NCBI RefSeq assembly: GCF_030733545.1
Contig: NZ_JASHIU010000001.1
Coordinates: forward strand, 186,001 to 250,000
DNA from: Oceanicaulis sp. MMSF_3324
GTDB taxonomy: Bacteria; Pseudomonadota; Alphaproteobacteria; Caulobacterales; Maricaulaceae
Reading direction: 5' to 3'
Length of the DNA stretch: 64,000 nucleotides
Shown here one piece after another: positions 19,610 to 29,352 of this stretch (positions are counted from its first letter, which is position 1; each line of letters begins with the position of its first letter). The position numbers were made by a program, and so were the translations under genes. The notes under the pieces are model-generated. The model saw only the letters and a list, made by a program, of their open reading frames with translations. It was not told where the DNA came from and did not search any database.

Positions 19610-19639
19610 CGCGCCAGTCTCCTCTCACTTCCCTGTTCT

Positions 19640-19736
19640 GTCATCCCGGACGCGAAGCGATCCGGGATCTACCGGAACCACTCTGTTCTGATCACAGATA
19701 CGCATGCAGTAGATCCCGGCTCAGGGCCGGGATGAC
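19640..19736. repeat. 97-bp palindrome-ended repeat, copy B
   Basis: Same length, ends and orientation as copy A. Differences are concentrated in a short internal window (about 19697-19710) while both ends are conserved, the pattern expected if the ends are functionally important. Confidence 0.85.
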
Positions 19737-19741
19737 ACACT

Positions 19742-20230
19742 GAGGGGTTTGGTGAAACACCCCCATCCCCGCCGCGAAATGGCGAGGGCATGAGCAGGGC
19801 GCGCGGGAGCAGTCCGGGCGATTATGGGTCTATTGGTTTTGTTATGGAGCCCGATAAGGCTCCCGCGCGCGGTGATGTTTTGTACGGCCTCGACCGGCTT
19901 GCTGACGCCATTTCTACGCAGCCTGTCCAAGCTGGACGATTGTCAGTCGTCCGCCCAAGGGATTCCTGCCCCAGGGGCACGGCTCCAACAGGATCGCCGG
20001 AATGTATGAAGTCCCGCCTTTTCGCTGCAGCGCGGTGCGTTAAACCGCGCCCGCTCGGGACACCACCACTCCTCCCGAACCCAACGCGCCGGCCGCCTGC
20101 TCTGGAGGAGTGGGGAGATTATGGAGGAAGGTCGGGAGGGTGGGGATAAGCAGCTGTGCATCAAAAATTTCTAGTTGCACCGCCTAAGGCTTCGAATTGA
20201 TACTAGTACGATTACAAACAACTGCGTGAG
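19742..20230. other. Structured non-coding stretch upstream of the HEPN gene
   Basis: About 490 bases with no convincing gene. Several nested inverted repeats are visible. GCGCGCGGGAGC (19799-19810) pairs with GCTCCCGCGCGC (19859-19870) and encloses CGGGC/GCCCG. GTCCCG/CGGGAC (20011-20016/20055-20060) encloses the hairpin GCGCGGT/ACCGCGC (20031-20037/20043-20049). CACTCCTCC (20067-20075) can pair with GGAGGAGTG (20104-20112), or CCTCCCGA with TCGGGAGG as an alternative. Composition is host-like until about 20160 and then turns A+T-rich. It could be a structured RNA, a decayed element or both; no known RNA family was recognised. Confidence 0.5.
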
Positions 20231-20239
20231 GGCTCACAT

Positions 20240-22000
20240 TTGTCCGCATATCACTTTGAAAACCTTTGGCCTGACACTCAGAATGCAAGAGGGGTTCTGT
20301 TTTTTGCTCAATTGTGGTCAGAGCTTTTAAATGCTCAAACCTTTGAAAGTTTTAGAGCATATACCTTAGATACTAGAGAACGAGTAAATGAGCTTTGTGA
20401 AATTTGGGAAGATATTGATAAAGGTAGAGTACCCGATAAAACTGCTGACTTTTGCTTACAGGAGTTACAATGGTCTATTTCAAAAGATCCGGTATTAAAT
20501 ACATATGCCCCTAATTTAGTTGACTTAGTAACGCGCCACTTAAAGAAACAAAATTTTGATAAAAATGATGCACTCGCTATTCAAAGAGAGCTTACTAAGT
20601 ATTTAGATGAAAATTATGTCAGCCTCTTAACCGATTTGATTTGCAATAACTTGAGCAATCCAACTAAGAAAAATACTATTCGAAAATCTGCTGGCTTCCT
20701 TCTTTCGCACATCATAAATAAAGGTTATTCGAAATCATATATTTATGAGCGATTAAAGAGCAGATTTTTCACTACAAATCATTATAGAGTCGGATCTCAA
20801 ACAGTGCGCTCATTCTTAAGAGAATTTGAATCCGATAGCGTAGCACATTCGGTTTATATACCTGTAGATGACACAATAGCATCTATATTGTCTAGGCTCG
20901 GCTACAGGTCGTTGTTATTGTCAAAGTCAAAAGAGCATTTAAAAACTGCTAACCGCAATACTTTATCGGAAAATGGCAAATGGTCTCATGCAATTCTATT
21001 TACATGCGATGCTAGAGACCCTCACACGGCTGCACAATTAGCTAGCGAAAAGATCAGCTCGGTTAGAGCAATAGCCTTACTTGAGCCAAAGCCATTTACT
21101 TTCAATTGGTCTCACCAATGCGCAGTTCGTAGAAAATCTGCGCAATCAGAAACTATAGTTTCATTTAGCTCTATTGATTGGCTTTTAGAGGACAACAATC
21201 CTAGTCGAAACATTAGAAATAAAAGCATCCAAAAATACGCGCGCCGTCTCCTTTCTGCATTTGAACCAGATTCTTACGAACGTGTTGTAGGAGCTATCAA
21301 CATGGTCGCCTTGGCCAGGGACACCCCGGCCCTTGAAAATAGGTTAGTTGCACTTTGGTCTGGAATTGAAGTATTGCTGAGTGAGCCAAAGTCATCTCCA
21401 AGAATAAGCCATTTTGTTGATGAACTAGCCCCTTGCATCGCATCAAGACACTTGCATAGAAAAATTAAATACCTTCACGATAATTTATTCGTACTCTATA
21501 GATCCAGATATACTAAGTTACTTAAGTCAATTAATTCCAGCGAAACAGCTTTGAATATTTTCATTATTATTCTAACTTTAAAAAAACATGGGCTCGAAAG
21601 GCAGATTTTGTGTAATATATGCTCAGACAATCCCCTTATGCTGCACAGATTATACTGCGTACAAAAAGATGTATCTTCGCCGAAGGCGCTTCTTAAAGCA
21701 ACTGAGGAGCATTACGATAGAGTTAAATGGCAAATACGACGTATATACCGTTCACGCAACTCTCTAGTTCACAGTGGAAAAGTGCCTAAGTACCTAGATC
21801 TATTAACTATTAATGCGGGCGAATATTTCAGGTCAGCACTTTCCACACTGAGCAAAGAAGCTGAAGAGAAAGACAACAGTCTCTATCTTGACGTTACATT
21901 AAGACAAGCATCTATGCGATACAGTAGCAAATTACGGCTACTGGATAAAAATTCTAACTCAGAATGGAACCCAGAGCTCCTGAAAGATATTTTATTCTAA
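20240..22000 (+). CDS. Uncharacterised 586-residue protein with C-terminal ApeA-like HEPN signature; defence candidate
   Basis: I do not recognise the full protein. The C-terminal third resembles ApeA-like HEPN domains. LENRLVALWSGIEVLL (about 365-380) matches the usual conserved helix, and RNSLVHSG (R506, N507, H511) is a full R-x4-H ribonuclease motif. HEPN RNases with this motif are common in abortive-infection and toxin systems. The first 340 residues are charged, largely helical-looking and without a recognised domain. Start: TTG at 20240, with GAGG eight bases upstream and no other in-frame ATG near the N-terminus. The gene is strongly A+T-rich (33% G+C in one 60-base stretch I counted) and ends 4 bases from the convergent gyrB stop. 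Defence is inference. Confidence 0.8.
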   Translation: MSAYHFENLWPDTQNARGVLFFAQLWSELLNAQTFESFRAYTLDTRERVNELCEIWEDIDKGRVPDKTADFCLQELQWSISKDPVLNTYAPNLVDLVTRHLKKQNFDKNDALAIQRELTKYLDENYVSLLTDLICNNLSNPTKKNTIRKSAGFLLSHIINKGYSKSYIYERLKSRFFTTNHYRVGSQTVRSFLREFESDSVAHSVYIPVDDTIASILSRLGYRSLLLSKSKEHLKTANRNTLSENGKWSHAILFTCDARDPHTAAQLASEKISSVRAIALLEPKPFTFNWSHQCAVRRKSAQSETIVSFSSIDWLLEDNNPSRNIRNKSIQKYARRLLSAFEPDSYERVVGAINMVALARDTPALENRLVALWSGIEVLLSEPKSSPRISHFVDELAPCIASRHLHRKIKYLHDNLFVLYRSRYTKLLKSINSSETALNIFIIILTLKKHGLERQILCNICSDNPLMLHRLYCVQKDVSSPKALLKATEEHYDRVKWQIRRIYRSRNSLVHSGKVPKYLDLLTINAGEYFRSALSTLSKEAEEKDNSLYLDVTLRQASMRYSSKLRLLDKNSNSEWNPELLKDILF

Positions 22001-22004
22001 ACGC

Positions 22005-24416
<2,412 letters not shown>

Positions 24417-24484
24417 TTACCGCGTTCGCGGCGTTGTCACCATGGTTGAAAACACTCCGGGTGTGGACTTTTACCCCGCCCGCC

Positions 24485-25117
24485 CTAATGCGTGAGCAGC
24501 AGGATCGCCACCGCCGTCATGATCACCGCGGTGAGAAGGTCCGCCCAGCGCTTGACGCCCTTCGCTTTCAGCCAGTCGCGCGCCTTGTGCGCCAGGCCCA
24601 CATGGACCGTGGCGGTCAGCGCATACATGGCGAGCATGATCGAGACCATGATCGCATAGGTTACTGGCGTGACCTGGCTGAGGTCGAAAAACGCTGGCAA
24701 TAAAGACAGATAGAATACGATGGGCTTGGGGTTGGTGAGCGGCATGGCCACACCCGCCGCATAGGTGGCCAGAAGGCCGCGCTTGCTGACGGGTTTCGCC
24801 ACCCGGTCGGGCAGGGCGGGATGACGCCAGCCCTGAAACGCGCCCCAGGCGAACCACAAGAGGATGCCCGCGCCCACCAGCTTGGCGATCCAGAACAGGC
24901 CCTGATAGCCCGAAGCGGCCTCAGCCGCCGCGCTCAAGCCGGTGATCGCCACGGTCAGCCAAAAGATATCGCCGGTAATGATCCCGCCGCCATAGACAAA
25001 GCCGTGCGCCGGCCCGGCATCCAGCGTGCGCGCCACCATGGCCACGTTTCCGGGCCCCGGGGTGAAGAACAGGATGAAGATGGCGCCGGCAAAGGCGGCG
25101 AGGGTGAGCGCGGTCAT
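24485..25117 (-). CDS. LysE-family exporter
   Basis: A 210-residue inner-membrane protein with about six hydrophobic segments and the LysE/RhtB N-terminal signature FILFFTPGPGNVAMVART, plus NPKPIVFYLSLLPAFF in the middle. The family exports amino acids or related metabolites. The exact substrate cannot be read from sequence. It lies downstream of gyrB's promoter on the same strand (77-base gap) and is probably expressed from its own promoter. Confidence 0.88.
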   Translation of the reverse strand: MTALTLAAFAGAIFILFFTPGPGNVAMVARTLDAGPAHGFVYGGGIITGDIFWLTVAITGLSAAAEAASGYQGLFWIAKLVGAGILLWFAWGAFQGWRHPALPDRVAKPVSKRGLLATYAAGVAMPLTNPKPIVFYLSLLPAFFDLSQVTPVTYAIMVSIMLAMYALTATVHVGLAHKARDWLKAKGVKRWADLLTAVIMTAVAILLLTH

Positions 25118-25184
25118 GGCGCTGCACCTAGCGCGGGGCGCGCCGGAGAGAAAGGGCGATTGTTCACAGGATGCAGAGCTTTCC

Positions 25185-25306
25185 CCTCTCCCCCTTGGAC
25201 AAGGGGGAGAGGCTGGGTGAGGGGGTGCGCTTCAACAGGCAGTCCGCTTAAAGGGACAGACGCGGCTCACCCCTCACCTAACCTCTCCCCTCTGGGAGGG
25301 GAGAGG
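25185..25306. repeat. Composite intergenic palindrome (two stem-loops)
   Basis: CCTCTCCCCCTT-GGAC-AAGGGGGAGAGG is a perfect 12-bp hairpin (25185-25212). CCTCTCCCCT-CTGGG-AGGGGAGAGG is a 10-bp hairpin (25282-25306). The segment between them has GGTGAGGGG that can pair with CCCCTCACC, so the whole block is itself an inverted repeat. It occupies the divergent LysE/acyl-CoA dehydrogenase gap. No ORF is present, and it looks like a dispersed palindromic repeat element. Confidence 0.75.
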
Positions 25307-25391
25307 GATCAGTCCCCGCCTCTCCTCAAAGAGCTTGCCGTATACGTCAACCTTATTACGATAAGGGAAAAGACATATTCGGGAGGCCTTC

Positions 25392-26573
25392 ATGACCAAC
25401 GCACCCACCGCGGCCCTCGCCCGGCCCTTCGACACGCCCGAGCGCAAGGCGTTCCGCGATAGCGTGGAAGGCTTCATCAATCGCGAAATCGAGCCCTATG
25501 GCGATGCCTGGGACGAGGCGGGCGATTTTCCCTGGGAATTGCACGAAAAGGCGGGCGCGCTGGGCCTGTTTGGCTTTGGCATTGACGAGGCCTATGGCGG
25601 CAACGGGTTTGAGGACGCCATCATGCGCGTCGATGCAGGCATCGCCATGGGCTATGCGGGCGTAGGCGGGGTGAACGCGTCTCTGGGCTCGCGCGGGATC
25701 ATGACCGGCCCGATCCACACCCTCGCCTCCGATGAGATCAAGGCCGAGGTCCTGCCCGACATCGTGGCGGGGCGCAAAGGCGGGGCGCTCGGAATGACCG
25801 AGCCCTCGGGCGGATCGGATCTGTCGCGGATCCAGACCAAAGCCCGCAAGGACGGCGATCACTGGATCATTGATGGCGAGAAGACCTTCATCACCGGCGG
25901 CATGAAAGCGAGCTGGTATGTGGTGGGCGCCCGCACGGGCGGGGACGGCTTTGGCGGCATCTCGCTGTTTGTCGTGCCGTCCGACGCGCCCGGATTTTCG
26001 CGCACCGCCATCACCCACAAGATGGGCTGGTGGTGTTCGGACACCGCCACCCTTCATTTTGACGGCTGCCGCATTCCCGAGCGTTATCAGCTCGGCCAGG
26101 AAGGCCTGTGCCTGCTCGCGATCATGGACAATTTCAACTATGAGCGCCTGACCCTGTCGGCGGGCTGCCTGGGCATGGCGAAACGCTGTCTTGATGACGC
26201 CATCACCTATGCCCAACAGCGCGAGACCTTCGGCAAGCCGCTGATCAAGCATCAGGCGATCCGGCACAAGATCGCCGACATGTCCGGCCGCATCGATGCG
26301 CTGGACGCCTATCTGCAGATGGTGGCCTGGCGGGTGAATGAGGCAACGGATAATAGCGCGGCCATGCCCGCCGCCGAGCTGGCCAAGATCAAGGTGTTCG
26401 CGTCGAAAACGGCCGAGTTCTGCGCCAATGAAGCCATGCAGATCCTAGGCGGCGCGGGCTATCTGCGCGGCTGCGCGGTCGAGCGGATCTATCGCGAGGT
26501 GAAGGTGATGGCGATCGGCGGCGGCTCGGAAGAGATCATGCGCGATCTCGCCGTGCGGCAGATGGGGCTGTGA
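25392..26573 (+). CDS. Acyl-CoA dehydrogenase
   Basis: A 393-residue flavoenzyme of the acyl-CoA dehydrogenase family, catalysing alpha-beta desaturation of acyl-CoA thioesters. GMTEPSGGSDL (flavin and substrate loop), YAQQRETFGKPLIKHQAIRHKIADM and GGAGYLRGCAVERIYREVK are all present. The position of the common C-terminal catalytic Glu reads IGGGSEEIM. The likely base is therefore E251 in FNYERLTL, as in long-chain and isovaleryl-CoA dehydrogenases. A GGGAGG ribosome-binding sequence precedes the ATG. Chain-length preference is unknown. Confidence 0.93.
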   Translation: MTNAPTAALARPFDTPERKAFRDSVEGFINREIEPYGDAWDEAGDFPWELHEKAGALGLFGFGIDEAYGGNGFEDAIMRVDAGIAMGYAGVGGVNASLGSRGIMTGPIHTLASDEIKAEVLPDIVAGRKGGALGMTEPSGGSDLSRIQTKARKDGDHWIIDGEKTFITGGMKASWYVVGARTGGDGFGGISLFVVPSDAPGFSRTAITHKMGWWCSDTATLHFDGCRIPERYQLGQEGLCLLAIMDNFNYERLTLSAGCLGMAKRCLDDAITYAQQRETFGKPLIKHQAIRHKIADMSGRIDALDAYLQMVAWRVNEATDNSAAMPAAELAKIKVFASKTAEFCANEAMQILGGAGYLRGCAVERIYREVKVMAIGGGSEEIMRDLAVRQMGL

Positions 26574-26580
26574 GGCCGAC

Positions 26581-26663
26581 TATGGGCCTCCGGATCAAGT
26601 CCGAAGGCCGAAAAGTTTAAGCGCTCTGCTCTCGGTCCTCGGGCTTGACCCGGGGACCCATGA
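26581..26663. repeat. Imperfect 31-bp inverted repeat between genes
   Basis: The left arm (26581-26611, TATGGGCCTCCGGATCAAG...) and right arm (26632-26663, ...CTTGACCCGGGGACCCATGA) are inverted copies with several transitions, around a 20-base spacer. It fills most of the gap between the acyl-CoA dehydrogenase and convergent phosphatase genes, and the arm style resembles the 97-bp repeats at 19.2-19.7 kb without being the same sequence. It may double as a terminator. Confidence 0.7.
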
Positions 26664-26668
26664 CCCCC

Positions 26669-27136
26669 TCAAACCCGTCCGACCAGTCCCTGACAGCCCT
26701 TCTCGATCAGGTCGAGCATGGCTTCAAAATCTGTCTCGTCGCCATAATACGGGTCGGGGACCGAGGTGCGGGCGAGGCCCACCGACCAGTCCATCAGCAG
26801 CGAGATCTTGGTTTCGGGCAATTGCCGGGCGCTGCGCGCCTCCATAAGCCAACGCTTGTGGCTGTCATCCAGGGCGATCAGATGGTCAAAGCGGATGAAG
26901 TCATCATCGGTGACCGCGCGGGCGGTGATGCCCGACAGGTCATAGCCGCGCGCCTCGGCGGCCTTGATCGCGCGCGGGTCGGGGCGCTCGCCCACATGCC
27001 AATCCCCGGTGCCCGCTGAATCAAGCACCAGATCCTTGCCCAGCTTCTCCGCCATCGCCTTGGCCACCGCCTCGGCGGTGGGCGACCGACAGATATTACC
27101 GGTACACACAAACAGGATCGACATTTCGCGCGGCAT
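26669..27136 (-). CDS. Low-molecular-weight protein-tyrosine phosphatase
   Basis: A 155-residue cytosolic phosphatase. The P-loop is C11-TGNIC-R17-S (C-x5-R-S), and the general-acid Asp lies in VPDPYYGD near residue 128. These are the complete catalytic set of the LMW-PTP family, whose bacterial members dephosphorylate phosphotyrosine proteins or, as ArsC relatives, reduce arsenate. The DPYYG motif favours phosphatase. AGGAGG sits five bases before the ATG at 27136, supporting this start over the internal Met5. No cognate tyrosine kinase is nearby. Confidence 0.93.
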   Translation of the reverse strand: MPREMSILFVCTGNICRSPTAEAVAKAMAEKLGKDLVLDSAGTGDWHVGERPDPRAIKAAEARGYDLSGITARAVTDDDFIRFDHLIALDDSHKRWLMEARSARQLPETKISLLMDWSVGLARTSVPDPYYGDETDFEAMLDLIEKGCQGLVGRV

Positions 27137-27230
27137 CTTCCCCTCCTGACGCTGCGGGCCGGGTGGAACCCTAGCCCGCTTTGTTCAGGAGACCGCCCCC
27201 ATCGTGAAGCTGGGGTTAACGATAGCTTTC

Positions 27231-28157
27231 CTAGGCCGCGGTGATGCGCGCCGGAACGCTGAATTGCGGGGCGATCTTGAGATCGCTCGCCCAGCGCAGC
27301 TTCTCGAACACCAGCAAGATGGTGCCGTTATAGTCCAGCAACCGGTTGATCACGCCCCGACGCGGCAGGTGCAGCGCGCTGACCGGCTCGTCATGGTGGT
27401 GATCATGGAAGGCCTCGCCGCCGGTCAGGATCGCCAGGAGGTAATCCGCCCAGCGCGGGGTCTTGAGGTGACCGAACACGTTCACGCCCAGAATGGTGGC
27501 GTGGAACTGGATCGCGCGCGCCGTCACGGCGGAGGCGTGCAGGATGAAGGTCAGAAGCAGCGAACCGCCCAGGGCCCAGACCGCCAGATAGATGATCGCC
27601 GGCAGGATCAGATGCACGCCCAGCGTGATCAGCGAATAGTGCCGGTCGAGGATCTGCACGGTCTTGAGATCCTTCAGCCACATGGCGGTCGGACGTTGCA
27701 GATCGTTGGGATCACGGAAGATCAGCCAGCCCATCCAGGCCCACATCTTGCTCTCATGCGGGTTGTGCGGATCACCGGCCTTGTCGGACAGGCGGTGGTG
27801 CTGGGAGTGATAGTTCACCCAGTCCTTGAGCTTGCCCTGCATGGCGATGACGCAGTTGATGGCGGTCAGGATCTGCGCAGGGGCTTTGAGTTCGCCCGCC
27901 TTGTGCTGCCAGACGCGATGCAGCACGCCGATCCCGAAATTACAGATCACCAGGGTCACTGCGCCCACAAACAGCGCCAGCACCGGATACCACCAGTGCA
28001 GGGTCAGCCCGTTCAGCAAGAGCCCGAGGGTGAAGGCGATGACGAGGCCCAGGACGCCTAGGGCCGGGTAGATGATGGCGGCGAACACACTCGCCCAGTC
28101 CAGATTGCCAATGCGCTTCGGTATGGCGACCGAACGCGGCGTTGGAGTGGCTTTCAT
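27231..28157 (-). CDS. Membrane fatty acid desaturase (acyl-CoA/acyl-lipid delta-9 type)
   Basis: A 308-residue di-iron desaturase with all three histidine boxes: HRVWQH (80-85), HSQHH (117-121) and HDHHH (251-255). Four or so transmembrane segments surround them. These enzymes insert a cis double bond into acyl chains and adjust membrane fluidity. The start at 28157 (MKATPTPRSV) has GAGGAC upstream; an in-frame extension of 41 codons lacks support. It is divergent from fabI, so two lipid genes share one 266-bp regulatory gap. Confidence 0.9.
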   Translation of the reverse strand: MKATPTPRSVAIPKRIGNLDWASVFAAIIYPALGVLGLVIAFTLGLLLNGLTLHWWYPVLALFVGAVTLVICNFGIGVLHRVWQHKAGELKAPAQILTAINCVIAMQGKLKDWVNYHSQHHRLSDKAGDPHNPHESKMWAWMGWLIFRDPNDLQRPTAMWLKDLKTVQILDRHYSLITLGVHLILPAIIYLAVWALGGSLLLTFILHASAVTARAIQFHATILGVNVFGHLKTPRWADYLLAILTGGEAFHDHHHDEPVSALHLPRRGVINRLLDYNGTILLVFEKLRWASDLKIAPQFSVPARITAA

Positions 28158-28304
28158 GCTTGTCCTCAATAGTCCTGACTTGCGACACGCGCCCACCCGG
28201 CGCTCAGTCGCCGACCCCGTGCATACTCTGACATGACGGCTAAAGTTTAACCAACGCCAAAACGCTGTGTCGGGTATCACGTCTTAGTCAATCTCGACAC
28301 CCCG

Positions 28305-28340
28305 GCCCGGTGTGCGCTATCAGCGCACCAGACACCGGGC
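28305..28340. other. Hairpin in the desaturase/fabI divergent gap
   Basis: GCCCGGTGT (28305-28313) and ACACCGGGC (28332-28340) form a perfect 9-bp stem with a second short GCGC/GCGC pairing inside. It lies about 85 bases before the fabI start and could be an operator or a leader stem. The rest of the gap holds no ORF. Confidence 0.5.
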
Positions 28341-28423
28341 GCAAAGCGGGTCACCGCGCTGCGCCGTCCATCCAGTTTGCGCCAGTCAAACCTGGCGCCC
28401 TCACCGAATAGAAGGGGACGGCC

Positions 28424-29248
28424 ATGGCCGATAACGAGTTTCCGACCGGCACGCTGATGAAGGGCAAACGCGGCCTGATCATGGGCGTGGCCAACAAGAA
28501 CTCCATCGCCTGGGGCATCGCCCAGCAATTGCACGCCCAGGGCGCCGAGCTCGCCTTCTCCTATCAGGATGAAGCGCTGGAAAAGCGCGTGCGTCCGCTG
28601 GTGGAGAGCCTCGGGGACGAGCCGTTCATGGTGACCGCCGACGTCACCAATGACGAGTCCATGGACGCCTGCTTCAAGACCATTGAAGACAAATGGGGCA
28701 AGCTCGACTTCCTCGTCCACGCCATCGCCTTTGCCGGCAAGGACGAGCTGCAGGGCAGCTTCACCCACAACACGACGCGCCTGGGCTTCCAGCGCGCCAT
28801 GGATATTTCCGCCTTTTCCTTCGTGGACGCCGCCAAGCGCGCCAGCGCGCTGATGCCGTCCAAGGAAGAGGGCGGCGGCGCCATGGTCTCGCTCACCTAT
28901 CTGGGCTCCGAACGCGTTGTTCCGAACTACAATGTGATGGGCGTCGCCAAGGCCGCGCTGGAAGCCTCCACCCGCTATATCGCCCGCGATCTGGGCCCTG
29001 AAGGCATCCGCGTGAACGCCATTTCGGCCGGTCCGATGCGCACCCTCGCCATGGCGGGCATTTCGGGCGGCCGCACCCTGATGAAAACCGGCAAGGACTG
29101 GTCCATGCTCAAGGAAGACACCACCATGGAAGGCGTGGCCGGCTCCGCACTCTACCTGCTGAGTGATCTGGGCAAGTCGTGCACGGGTGAAATCCTGCAC
29201 GTGGACGCCGGTTTCCACGCCGTCGCCGTACCCGACATCGACGAGTAA
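28424..29248 (+). CDS. fabI: Enoyl-[acyl-carrier-protein] reductase (NADH)
   Basis: A 274-residue short-chain dehydrogenase catalysing the last reduction of fatty acid elongation. FabI features: GKRGLIMGVANKNSIAWGIA cofactor loop, FLVHAIAF, and the catalytic Y-x6-K in YNVMGVAKAALEASTRYIA. The ISAGPMRTLA substrate loop that contacts triclosan-type inhibitors is also present. Full length, with a clear ATG after a purine-rich GAAGGGGAC. Confidence 0.97.
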   Translation: MADNEFPTGTLMKGKRGLIMGVANKNSIAWGIAQQLHAQGAELAFSYQDEALEKRVRPLVESLGDEPFMVTADVTNDESMDACFKTIEDKWGKLDFLVHAIAFAGKDELQGSFTHNTTRLGFQRAMDISAFSFVDAAKRASALMPSKEEGGGAMVSLTYLGSERVVPNYNVMGVAKAALEASTRYIARDLGPEGIRVNAISAGPMRTLAMAGISGGRTLMKTGKDWSMLKEDTTMEGVAGSALYLLSDLGKSCTGEILHVDAGFHAVAVPDIDE

Positions 29249-29352
29249 CGCCTATCCCGCCCTTTGGCGCGAGCCTTTGTCCGGCGTCATCTGACTCCCT
29301 TTGGGCAAATGCGAAGACCGCTTGATTTTCGCACGACCGAGGAGATGGACGC

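Noticed and set aside
19721-19930. Minus-strand 69-codon frame with a phage Ash-like segment (GVSKPVEAVQN)
   Set aside because: The resemblance is short, the frame lies over the structured inverted repeats, and there is no ribosome-binding sequence. Not strong enough to call a gene or a satellite remnant.
19742-20160. Known small RNA (tmRNA, 6S, RNase P or SRP RNA)
   Set aside because: None of the conserved sequence blocks of these RNAs is present, including the tag-coding and tRNA-like parts of tmRNA.
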